Shown piece after piece: positions 37,201-49,200 of a stretch of DNA of 64,000 nucleotides (within the stretch, counting starts at the first letter, position 1; each line of letters begins with the position of its first letter). The position numbers and the translations under genes were made by a program. The notes beneath the pieces were generated by a model. The model saw nothing but the letters and a program-made list of their open reading frames with translations, made no database searches and was not told the origin of the DNA. The stretch lies in contig OZ025258.1 in the NCBI GenBank assembly GCA_964019135.1, positions 30,684,186-30,748,185 on the forward strand. Reading direction: 5' to 3'. The DNA comes from Arenicola marina. Taxonomy: Eukaryota; Annelida; Polychaeta; Arenicolidae.

Positions 37201-40200
37201 TACCCCGCGAGAGCGTGACCTCCACACCCCTCGCAGTGATTATACAGCGTGTTACCTCGCGAGAGCGTGACCTCCACACCCCTCGCAGTAATTATACAGC
37301 GTGTTACCCCGCGAGAGCGTGACCTCCACACCCCTCGCAGTAATTATACAGCGTGTTACCCCGCGAGAGCGTGACCTCCACACCCCTCGCAGTGATTATA
37401 CAGCGTGTTACCCCGCGAGAGCGTGACCTCCACACCCCTCGCAGTAATTATACAGCGTGTTACCCCGCGAGAGCGTGACCTCCACACCCCTCGCAGTGAT
37501 TATACAGCGTGTTACCCCGCGAGAGCGTGACCTCCACACCCCTCGCAGTAATTATACAGCGTGTTACCCCGCGAGAGCGTGACCTCCACACCCCTCGCAG
37601 TGATTATACAGCGTGTTACCCCGCGAGAGCGTGACCTCCACACCCCTCGCAGTAATTATACAGCGTGTTACCCCGCGAGAGTGTGACCTCCACACCCCTC
37701 GCAGTGATTATACAGCGTGTTACCCCGCGAGAGCGTGACCTCCACACCGCTCGCAGTGATTATACAGCGTGTTACCCCGCGAGAGCGTGACCTACACACC
37801 CCTCGCACTGATTATATAGCGTGTTACCCCGCGAGAGCGTGACCTCCACACCCCTCGCAGTAATTATACAGCGTGTTACCTCGCGAGAGCGTGACCTCCA
37901 CACCCCTCGCAGTAATTATACAGCGTGTTACCCCGCGAGAGCGTGACCTCCACACCCCTCGCAGTGATTATACAGCGTGTTACCTCGCGAGAGCGTGACC
38001 TCAACACCCCTCACAGTGATTATACAGCGTGTTACCCCGCGAGAGCGTGACCTCCACACCCCTCGCAGTGATTATACAGCGTGTTACCTCGCGAGAGCGT
38101 GACCTCCACACCCCTCGCATTGATTATACAGCGTGTTACCCCGCGAGAGCGTGACCTCCACACCCCTCGCAGTGATTATACAGCGTGTTACCTCGCGAGA
38201 GCGTGACCTCCACACCTCTCGCAGTGATTATACAGCGTGTTACCCCGCGAGAGCGTGCCCTCCACACCTCTCGCAGTGATTATACAGCGTGTTACCCCGC
38301 TAGAGCGTGACGTCCACACCCCTCGCAGTGATTATACAGCGTGTTACCCCGCTAGAGCGTGACCTCCACACCCCTCGCAGTGATTATACAGCGTGTTACC
38401 CCGCGACAGCGTGACCTCCACACCCCTCGCAGTGATTATACAGCGTGTTACCCCGCGAGAGCGTGACCTCCACACCCTTCGCAGTGATTATATAGCGTGT
38501 TACCCCGCGAGAGCGTGACCTCCACACCCCTCGCAGTGATTATACAGCCTGTTACCCCGCGAGAGCGCTGACCTCCACACCCCTCGCAGTGATTATACAG
38601 CGTGTTACCCCGCGAGAGCGTGACCTCCACACCCCTCGCAGTAATTATACAGCGTGTTACCCCGCAAGAGCGTGACCTCCACACCCCTCGCAGTGATTAT
38701 ACAGCGTGTTACCCCGCGAGAGCGTGACCTCCACACCCCTCGCAGTAATTATACAGCGTGTTACCCCGCGAGAGCGTGACCTCCACACCCCTCGCAGTGA
38801 TTATACAGCGTGTTACCCCGCGAGAGCGTGACCTCCACACCCCTCGCAGTGATTATACAGCGTGTTACCCCGCGAGAGCGTGACCTCCACACCCCTCGCA
38901 GTGATTATACAGCGTGTTACCCCGCGAGAGCGTGACCTCCACACCCCTCGCAGTGATTATACAGCGTGTTACCTCGCGAGAGCGTGACCTCCACACCCCT
39001 CGCAGTAATTATACAGCGTGTTACCCCGCGAGAGCGTGACCTCCACACCCCTCGCAGTAATTATACAGCGTGTTACCCCGCGAGAGCGTGACCTCCACAC
39101 CCCTCGCAGTGATTATACAGCGTGTTACCCCGCGAGAGCGTGACCTCCACACCCCTCGCAGTAATTATACAGCGTGTTACCCCGCGAGAGCGTGACCTCC
39201 ACACCCCTCGCAGTGATTATACAGCGTGTTACCCCGCGAGAGCGTGACCTCCACACCCCTCGCAGTAATTATACAGCGTGTTACCCCGCGAGAGCGTGAC
39301 CTCCACACCCCTCGCAGTGATTATACAGCGTGTTACCCCGCGAGAGCGTGACCTCCACACCCCTCGCAGTAATTATACAGCGTGTTACCCCGCGAGAGTG
39401 TGACCTCCACACCCCTCGCAGTGATTATACAGCGTGTTACCCCGCGAGAGCGTGACCTCCACACCCCTCGCAGTGATTATACAGCGTGTTACCCCTCGAG
39501 AGCGTGACCTCCACACCCCTCGCACTGATTATACAGCGTGTTACCCCGCGAGAGTGTGACCTCCACACCCCTCGCAGTAATTATACAGCGTGTTACCCCG
39601 CGAGAGCGTGACCTCCACACCCCTCGCAGTGATTATACAGCGTGTTACCCCGCGAGAGCGTGACCTCCACACCCCTCGCAGTCTTTATACAGCGTGTTAC
39701 CTCGCTAGAGCCTGACCTCCACACCCTCGCAGTGATTATACAGCGTGTTACCCCGCGAGAGCGTGACCTCCACACCCCTCGCAGTCTTTAATCAGCGTGT
39801 TACCTCGCTAGAGCGTGACCTCCACACCCCTCGCAGTAATTATACAGCGTGTTACCCCGCGAGAGCGTGACCTCCACACCCCTCGCAGTGATTATACAGC
39901 GTGTTACCCCGCGAGAGCGTGACCTCCACACCCCTCGCAGTAATTATACAGCGTGTTACCCCGCGAGAGCGTGACCTCCACACCCCTCGCAGTGATTATA
40001 CAGCGTGTTACCCCGCGAGAGCGTGACCTCCACACCCCTCGCAGTAATTATACAGCGTGTTACCCCGCGAGAGCGTGACCTCCACACCCCTCGCAGTGAT
40101 TATACAGCGTGTTACCTCGCGAGAGCGTGACCTCAACACCCCTCGCAGTGATTATACAGCGTGTTACCCCGCGAGAGCGTGACCTACACACCCCTCGCAC

Positions 40201-43200
40201 TGATTATATAGCGTGTTACCCCGCGAGAGTGTGACCTCCACACCCCTCGCACTGATTATACAGCGTGTTACCCCGCTAGAGTGTGACCTCCACACCCCTC
40301 GCAGTGATTATACAGCGTGTTACCCCGCGAGAGCGTGACCTACACACCCCTCGCACTGATTATATAGCGTGTTACCCCGCGAGAGTGTGACCTCCACACC
40401 CCTCGCACTGATTATACAGCGTGTTACCCCGCGAGAGCGTGACCTCCACACCCCTCGCAGTAATTATACAGCGTGTTACCCCGCGAGAGCGTGACCTCCA
40501 CACCCCTCGCAGTGATTATACAGCGTGTTACCTCGCGAGAGCGTGACCTCAACACCCCTCGCAGTGATTATACAGCGTGTTACCCCGCGAGAGCGTGACC
40601 TCCACACCCCTCGCAGTGATTATACAGCGTGTTACCTCGCGAGAGCGTGACCTCCACACCCCTCGCAGTGATTATACAGCGTGTTACCCCGCGAGAGCGT
40701 GACCTCCACACCCCTCGCAGTGATTATACAGCGTGTTACCTCGCGAGAGCGTGACCTCCACACCTCTCGCACTCATTATACAGCGTGTTACCCCGCGAGA
40801 GCGTGCCCTCCACACCTCTCGCAGTGATTATACAGCGTGTTACCCCGGTAGAGCGTGACCTCCACACCCCTCGCAGTGATTATACAGCGTGTTACCCCGC
40901 TAGAGCGTGACCTCCACACCCCTCGCACTGATTATACAGCGTGTTACCCCGCGAGAGCGTGACCTCCACACCCCTCGCAGTGATTATACAGCGTGTTACC
41001 TCGCGAGAGCGTGACCTCCACACCCCTCGCAGTAATTATACAGCGTGTTACCCCGCGAGAGCGTGACCTCCACACCCCTCGCAGTAATTATACAGCGTGT
41101 TACCCCGCGAGAGCGTGACCTCCACACCTCTCGCACTCATTATACAGCGTGTTACCTCGCGAGAGCGTGACCTCCACACCCCTCGCACTGATTATACAGC
41201 GTGTTACCCCGCTAGAGCGTGACCTCCACACCCCTCGCACTGATTATACAGCGTGTTACCCCGCGAGAGCGTGACATCCACACCCCTCGCAGTGATTATA
41301 CAGCGTGTTACCTCGCGAGAGCGTGACCTCCACACCCCTCGCAGTAATTATACAGCGTGTTACCCCGCGAGAGCGTGACCTCCACACCCCTCGCAGTAAT
41401 TATACAGCGTGTTACCCCGCGAGAGCGTGACCTCCACACCTCTCGCACTCATTATACAGCGTGTTACCTCGCGAGAGCGTGACCTCCACACCCCTCGCAC
41501 TGATTATACAGCGTGTTACCCCGCGAGAGCGTGACCTCCACACCCCTCGCAGTGATTATACAGCGTGTTACCTCGCGAGAGCGTGACCTCCACACCCCTC
41601 GCAGTAATTATACAGCGTGTTACCCCGCGAGAGCGTGACCTCCACACCCCTCGCAGTGATTATACAGCGTGTTACCCCGCTAGAGCGTGACCTCCACACC
41701 CCTCGCAGTAATTATACAGCGTGTTACCTCGCTAGAGCGTGACCTCCAAACCGCTCGCAGTGATTATACAGCGTGATACCTCGCGAGAGCGTGACCTCCA
41801 CACCCCTCGCAGTGATTATACAGCGTGTTACCCCGCGAGAGCGTGACCTCCACACCCCTCGCAGTGATTATACAGCGTGTTACCCCGCGAGAGCGTGACC
41901 TCCACACCCCTCGCAGTAATTATACAGCGTGTTACCTCGCGAGAGCGTGACCTCCACACCCCTCGCACTGATTATGCAGCGTGTTACCCCGCGAGAGCGT
42001 GACCTCCACACCCCTCGCAGTGATTATACAGCGTGTTACCTCGCGAGAGCGTGACCTCCACACCCCTCGCAGTAATTATACAGCGTGTTACCCCGCGAGA
42101 GCGTGACCTCCACACCCCTCGCAGTAATTATACAGCGTGTTACCCCGCGAGAGCGTGACCTCCACACCCCTCGCAGTGATTATACAGCGTGTTACCCCGC
42201 GAGAGTGTGACCTCCACTCCCCTCGCACTGATTATACAGCGTGTTACCCCGCGAGAGCGTGACCTCCACACCCCTCGCACTGATTATACAGCGTGTTACC
42301 CCGCGAGAGCGCTGACCTCCACACCCCTCGCAGTAATTATACAGCGTGTTACCCCGCGAGAGCGTGACCTCCACACCCCTCGCAGTGATTATACAGCGTG
42401 TTACCCCGCGAGAGTGTGACCTCCACAGCCCTCGCACTGATTATACAGCGTGTTACCCCGCGAGAGCGTGACCTCCACACCCCTCGCACTGATTATACAT
42501 CGTGTTACCCCGCGAGAGCGTGACCTCCACACCCCTCGCAGTGATTATACAGCGTGTTACCCCGCGAGTGCGTGACCTCCACACCCCTCGCAGTGATTAT
42601 ACAGCGTGTTACCCCGCGAGAGCGTGACCTCCACACCCCTCGCAGTGATTATACAGCGTGTTACCTCGCGAGAGCGTGACCTCCACACCCCCGCAGTGAT
42701 TATACAGCGTGTTACCCCGCGAGAGCGCTGACCTCCACACCCCTCGCAGTAATTATACAGCGTGTTACCCTGCGAGAGCGTGACCTCCACACCCCTCGCA
42801 GTGATTATGCAGCGTGTTACCTCGCGAGAGCGTGACCTCCACACCCCTCGCAGTAATTATACAGCGTGTTACCTCGCGAGAGCGTGACCTCCACACCCCT
42901 CGCACTGATTATACAGCGTGTTACCCCGCGAGAGCGTGACCTCCACACCCCTCGCAGTAATTATGCAGCGTGTTACCTCGCGAGAGCGTGACCTCCACAC
43001 CCCTCGCACTGATTATACAGCGTGTTACCCCGCGAGAGCGTGACCTCCACACCCCTCGCAGTCTTTATACAGCGTGTTACCTCGCTAGAGCCTGACCTCC
43101 ACACCCTCCCAGTGCTTATACAGCGTGTTACCCCGCGAGAGCGTGACCTCCACACCCCTCGCAGTAATTATACAGCGTGTTACCCCGCGAGAGCGTGACC

Positions 43201-46200
43201 TCCACACCCCTCGCAGTGATTATACAGCGTGTTATCCCGCGAGAGCGTGACCTCCACACCCCTCGCACTGATTATACAGCGTGTTACCCCGCGAGAGCGT
43301 GACCTCCACCCCCCTCGCACTGATTATACAGCGTGTTACCACGCGAGAGCGTGACCTCCACACCCCTCGCACTGATTATACAGCGTGTTACCTCGCGAGA
43401 GCGTGACCTCCACACCCCTTGCACTGATTATACAGCGTGTTACCCCGCGAGAGCGTGACCTCCACACCCCTCGCACTGATTATACAGTGTGTTACCCCGC
43501 GAGAGCGTGACCTCCACACCCCTCGCACTGATTATACAGCGTGTTATCCCACGAGAGCGTGACCTCCACACCCCTCGCACTGATTATGCAGCGTGTTACC
43601 CCGCGAGAGCGTGACATCCACACCCCTCGCACTGATTATACAGCGTGTTACCTCGCGAGAGCGTGACCTCCACACCCCTCGCAGTGATTATACAGCGTGT
43701 TACCTCGCGAGAGCGTGACCTCCACACCCCTCGCAGTGATTATACAGCGTGTTACCCCGCTAGAGCGTGACCTCCACACCCCTCGCACTGATTATACAGC
43801 GTGTTACCCCGCGAGAGCGTGACCTCCCCACCCCTCGCAGTGATTATACAGCGTGTTACCCCGCGAGAGCGTGACCCCCACACCCCTCGCAGTGATTATA
43901 CAGCGTGTTACCCCGCGAGAGCGTGACCTCCACACCCCTCGCAGTGATTATACAGCGTGTTACCTCGCGAGAGCGTGACCTCCACACCCCTCGCACTGAT
44001 TATACAGCGTGTTACCCCGCGAGAGCGTGACCTCCACACCCCTCGCAGTGATTATACAGCGTGTTACCCCGCGAGAGCGTGACCTCCACACCCCTCGCAG
44101 TAATTATACAGCGTGTTACCCCGCGAGAGCGTGACCTCCACACCCCTCGCAGTGATTATACAGCGTGTTACCCCGCGAGAGCGTGACCTCCACACCCCTC
44201 GCACTGATTATACAGCGTGTTACCCCGCGAGAGCGTGACCTCCACACCCCTCGCACTGATTATACAGCGTGTTACCCCGCGAGAGCGTGACCTCCACACC
44301 CCTCGCAGTGATTATACAGCGTGTTACCCCGCGAGAGCGTGACCTCCACACCCCTCGCAGTGATTATACAGCGTGTTACCCCGCGAGAGCGTGACCTCCA
44401 CACCCCTCGCAGTAATTATACAGCGTGTTACCCCGCGAGAGCGTGACCTCCACACCCCTCGCAGTGATTATACAGCGTGTTACCCCGCGAGAGCGTGACC
44501 TCCACACCCCTCGCACTGATTATACAGCGTGTTACCCCGCGAGAGCGTGACCTCCACACCCCTCGCACTGATTATACAGCGTGTTACCCCGCGAGAGCGT
44601 GACCTCCACACCCCTCGCAGTGATTATACAGCGTGTTACCCCGCGAGAGCGTGACCTCCACACCCCTCGCAGTGATTATACAGCGTGTTACCCGGCGAGA
44701 GCGTGACCCCCACACCCCTCGCAGTGATTATACAGCGTGTTACCCCGCGAGAGCGCTGACCTACGATGCTGTGTTGTTTTCCAGTAAGTACTATGAGAAG
44801 GAGGCGCTGGTCGCTGACCCCGTGGACGGCCCCATCTTGGCCTCATTACTCGGTAAGTCTACCGTGTCTTTGTCATAGCTCCACGTCACATCAAATCAAC
44901 ATCTACGGGGCGTAGTCAGCTAACGTCGCCCGTCATTTACATGGTAACTTTAGCCGACTAAGCCCCGTAGTCGGCTAAACTGCATTCGTGAAATCCGCCA
45001 CGGGTACCTCTCGAATAGGGGTGATCAGCATTATCATTTCGGCGCCCAATTCCGTAGAAATCAGATTTATACCATGGCGCCATCTGGTGAAGGAATCGTG
45101 TGCAAGGTCTGTACTAGGTTGGGTGACTTTTAGTGGCTTGGCCAGCAGAGGGCAAAATTGTTCCAAAACGAGATACGGAATTCAGCGATGAAGTGTAAAG
45201 TGATCTTCCCCCATTGTGGTGGTGGTACAGTGGTGTCACGTCAGCGGTCAGCCTGTCTAGTCATCGTGTTGGAGATTGATATCCTATTCCTTTGGTTATT
45301 TACAGTGTATTCGTTTAATCTCGTGTATCTTCTTCCTTTGGTTATCTATAGGATATTCGTTGCTTGCTCACGTTGCTTGCTGTTTGCTTACACTTCACTT
45401 TAAAAACACAATTATAGATGCAATCTATTATGCGGGAAAGCGTGTCATTTCTGCGAGTAATGGGTTAAAGCCAGAGAAAACGAGATTAAAGCTGCGTTTC
45501 AAATGGCTGTCTGATACGTGGATATGGTGAATCGGGACCTTTATACATCATAAAACGTCGATTGAAACTGCTGTATATCCAATTTTAGCAGGCCATGGTT
45601 ATCGGCCTATGTATTGTGTGATGGATAATGTAATTTCGCGGTGCCCAGTTTTGTGGTGTTTTGCTATCCATAATGGAACCGACATGACACTGACGGGCCG
45701 AAACAAAGTGCGGGCCCTTTGCCTTGCGACTGTGACTCATGCTACTGCACAAGCTGCGACGCCTTTTTCCGACGGACTCGTCGTAGATGTGTGCTGGAGT
45801 CCAGCTATATATATCGCGGGCCTCGGTTCGTGGCCTTTTAATCGGGCAGAAATTAATTGAATAACGATTGCGTGTAGCGTTCTGTCTGTGTCGTGAAAAG
45901 GCAAAAACAATGGCCGCGCGCTCGTAGAAAATTGATTAGTAAGTAAATAACACTACTGCGGCATCTGAATTTCAACCGCGATTAGTCTTTCCATATTTGA
46001 TATTAAATACCACGAAACCGGACTCGCTGAGCTTGGGGTACCGTTAGCTAACGTGCTGCCGGGCTGCGGGTTGTGCAGCTGTGTCTAGCGGGGAGGCCAT
46101 CACTGTATATGTATGTCCATGACATGGGATCTCACTCACTGACGCTAACGGCCGCCAGGCATCCCCGGCGCAGGCCGCGCCGGGCATAGGGTTGAATAGA

Positions 46201-49200
46201 TACACCAGCATCCGGCCCTACCCAGGCCGCGGTCGCCATAAATTGAATAAGACCTTCAGCGTCGTGAAAGCTTTCCCCCGGTGTATTTTAGTCCGCTAAA
46301 TGCTGCTCAGTCAGTCGCCTGATGGCTGACAACTAACTTCCGGTTGGTAATGGCGTCATGTGTCGGCAGCACGGCGTACCGAGTCAACCCCCCGCCATAC
46401 ACCCCCCACCCCCCCCCCCCCATTTCGCCTACCTACTACCACCCAGTCCCACCCCACTCCGACCCCCGCCTACCGGCCAGCCTCCTATCATCCGGCTTGG
46501 GCTCTGCTCCCCGATCCCTATCCTTTAACCCGCACACTTAGCCCTGACCCCCTCCCGTTCCCCCGACCCCGACTCCTCGGCCTCTACCCGAGCCCACGAC
46601 ACGAACGCTCTAAAGCCCCCCCCCCCACCCCCCTTACCCTCCCTGCCGCCTCCTTGTCGTGGCCTCCCACCAGTCGGCGCTGCGTGTCCTCCCCGGCTCA
46701 GTGTGGGTCACCCAACAGTAGTGATGAGATTTATCCGCCGCCCGTCGTCCAAACCTGGCGTCGGTAAACTCCTTATGTCACCCCCCCCCCCCCTCCCCCC
46801 GCACTCCTCTCCCCGCCTTAGCTCCAACCCCCGTCCCCGTCCCTCCCCCACCTTCCCCTTCCCATGTCCCTTCTGGCTCCCTCATTATTGCGTGACCCTC
46901 CGTCTGCTGAGAATATTGTCTTCTAGTGTGCTTGTGTGGAGAAGGGAGGCGACAGGTGGGGGAAGGGAGGCTGGAGCGGGGGCGGGGGTTGGTTTGGATA
47001 TGGGTGTTGCTCGGTATTTGGTCGTCGGGATATTACGTGTCGACGGGCGTCAGCCTTGTGTATTGACAGAGGGGGTGTCTGGGCCTTGTGTATTGACGGA
47101 GGGGGTGTCTGGGCCTTGCGTGGGTCTGCCCGGGGTGTCTCGCTGTGTGTGACACGTGGGTTTCTGGGTCTTGCGTATTGATGGAGGGGCTGCCCAAGGT
47201 GTCTTGCTATATGTGACACGTGGGTTTCTGGGTCTTGCGTATTGATGGAGGGGCTGCCCGGGCTGTCTCGCTATATGTGACACGTGGGTTTCTGGGCCTT
47301 GCGTATTGATGGAGCGGCTGCCCGGGTTGTCTCGCTATATGTGACACGTGGGTTTCTGGGTCTTGCGTATTGATGGAGGGGCTGCCCAAGGTGTCTTGCT
47401 ATATGTGACACGTGGGTTTCTGGGTCTTGCGTATTGATGGAGGGGCTGCCCGGACTGTCTCGCTATGTGTGACATGTGGGTTTCTGGGCCTTGCGTATTG
47501 ATGGAGGGACTGCCCGAGGTGTCTCGCTATATGTGACACGTGGGTTTCTGGGCCTTGCATATTGATGGAGCGGCTCCCCGGGCTGGCTCACTGTCTATGG
47601 CTTGCGTATCGATTGCTATATTAGCAATGAGGGCGTTTCGGGTTCAACAGGGATGGGGTGGGGGGGGTCGCAATTGGTTAAACAGCCCGGCGATATCACC
47701 ATTATATGTATGTCAGCTCCTGTTTCGACAAGCCTAAAACGATGTCACGGAATGTCGCTAAGAACCTTGTTTTTCACACAGAACCCTAGGTAATGGCGAG
47801 GTTTGGAGATGAATATATTCATATTTTGCGTGAAATCTGGTACATCTTGCGTTGCAACCGACATCTTCAGGAACACTAGCGCTTTCATATCTCGCTGCCA
47901 GCCATTGCTTCAATATTATAGTAGCTCACATATAACTCCCGCCTGGCATTTACTGCAACGACCGATGTTTTGGACACCCAACATGGAACATGAACCTAAA
48001 ATAGCCCAACTCACGCGATGTGACGCAAAAATGTAATCTTGGCGATCCTTTATGACGCGACGGAGATGGGTTGACCTTTTCCCGGGGCCCCGCGTCTCGT
48101 CAGGGTATGGGGAACTCTCGGGGCTGAGGCAGGAGCTTGCGTCATCACCACTATGCCCGGATAGGGTGTCCGACATGGTATGTTAAGTCCCCAACATGTG
48201 TGTTTGGTCGGTGCGTGGGCACTGGCTTGTTCAGGAAGCGTTCAAGTTATGAATTATTTTCTCCTAATATTTAATAATTGAATAGAGGGGCTTACGGCAT
48301 TATTCGCTTATGGTTCCTTTGGTGTACTTCTGTGATGTAGATAATGCACTTTACGTGTACGTACTGTTGTTATATATTGTAAATAAGTTACCGTTTGGCG
48401 GTATGAGACTGAGGCTGTTCTTATTGTGTATTGGCAGTCCTTCTCACATATAATAGATCTGTACAATGTCTGGCATGGTCTCTGTCTTTCTCACATGCAG
48501 TGTCTGGCATGGTCTCTCTCTTTCTCACATAGAATGTCTGACATGGTCTCTCTCTTTCTCACATACAATGTCTGGCATGGCCTCTGTCTTTCTCACATAC
48601 AATGTCTGGCATGGCCTCTGTCTTTCTCACATACAATGTCTGGCATGGCCTCTGTCTTTCTCACATACAATGTCTGGCATGGCCTCTGTCTTTCTCACAT
48701 ACAATGTCTGGCATGGTCTCTGTCTTTCTCACATACAATGTCTGGCATGGTCTCTGTCTTTCTCACACACAATGTCTGGCATGGTCTCTGTCTTTCTCAC
48801 ATACAATGTCTGGCATGGCCTCTGTCTTTCTCACATACAATATCTGGCATGGCCTCTGTCTTTCTCACATACAATGTCTGGCATGGCCTCTGTCTTTCTC
48901 ACATAGAATGTCTGGCATGGCCTCTCTCTTTCTCACATACAATGTCTGGCATGGCCTCTGTCTTTCTCACATACAATGTCTGGCATGGTCTCTCTCTTTC
49001 TCACATAGAATGTCTGGCATGGCCTCTGTCTTTCTCACATACAATGTCTGGCATGGCCTCTCTCTTTCTCACATACAATGTCTGGCATGGCCTCTGTCTT
49101 TCTCACATACAATGTCTGGCATGGTCTCTCTCTTTCTCACATACAATGTCTGGCATGGTCTCTGTCTTTCTCACACACAATGTCTGGCATGGTCTCTGTC

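Noticed and set aside
36541-44760. CRISPR-like array of 52 bp repeats
   Set aside because: No unique spacers between repeats, and the sequence is an animal intron; it is a minisatellite.
36469-44878. Repetitive 60-95 residue open frames in the 52 bp array
   Set aside because: Same cause: tandem repeat without stops, inside intron 5.
46344-47152. Proline-rich open frames of 135-149 residues
   Set aside because: Low-complexity C-rich DNA in intron 6 produces proline codons; no domain.
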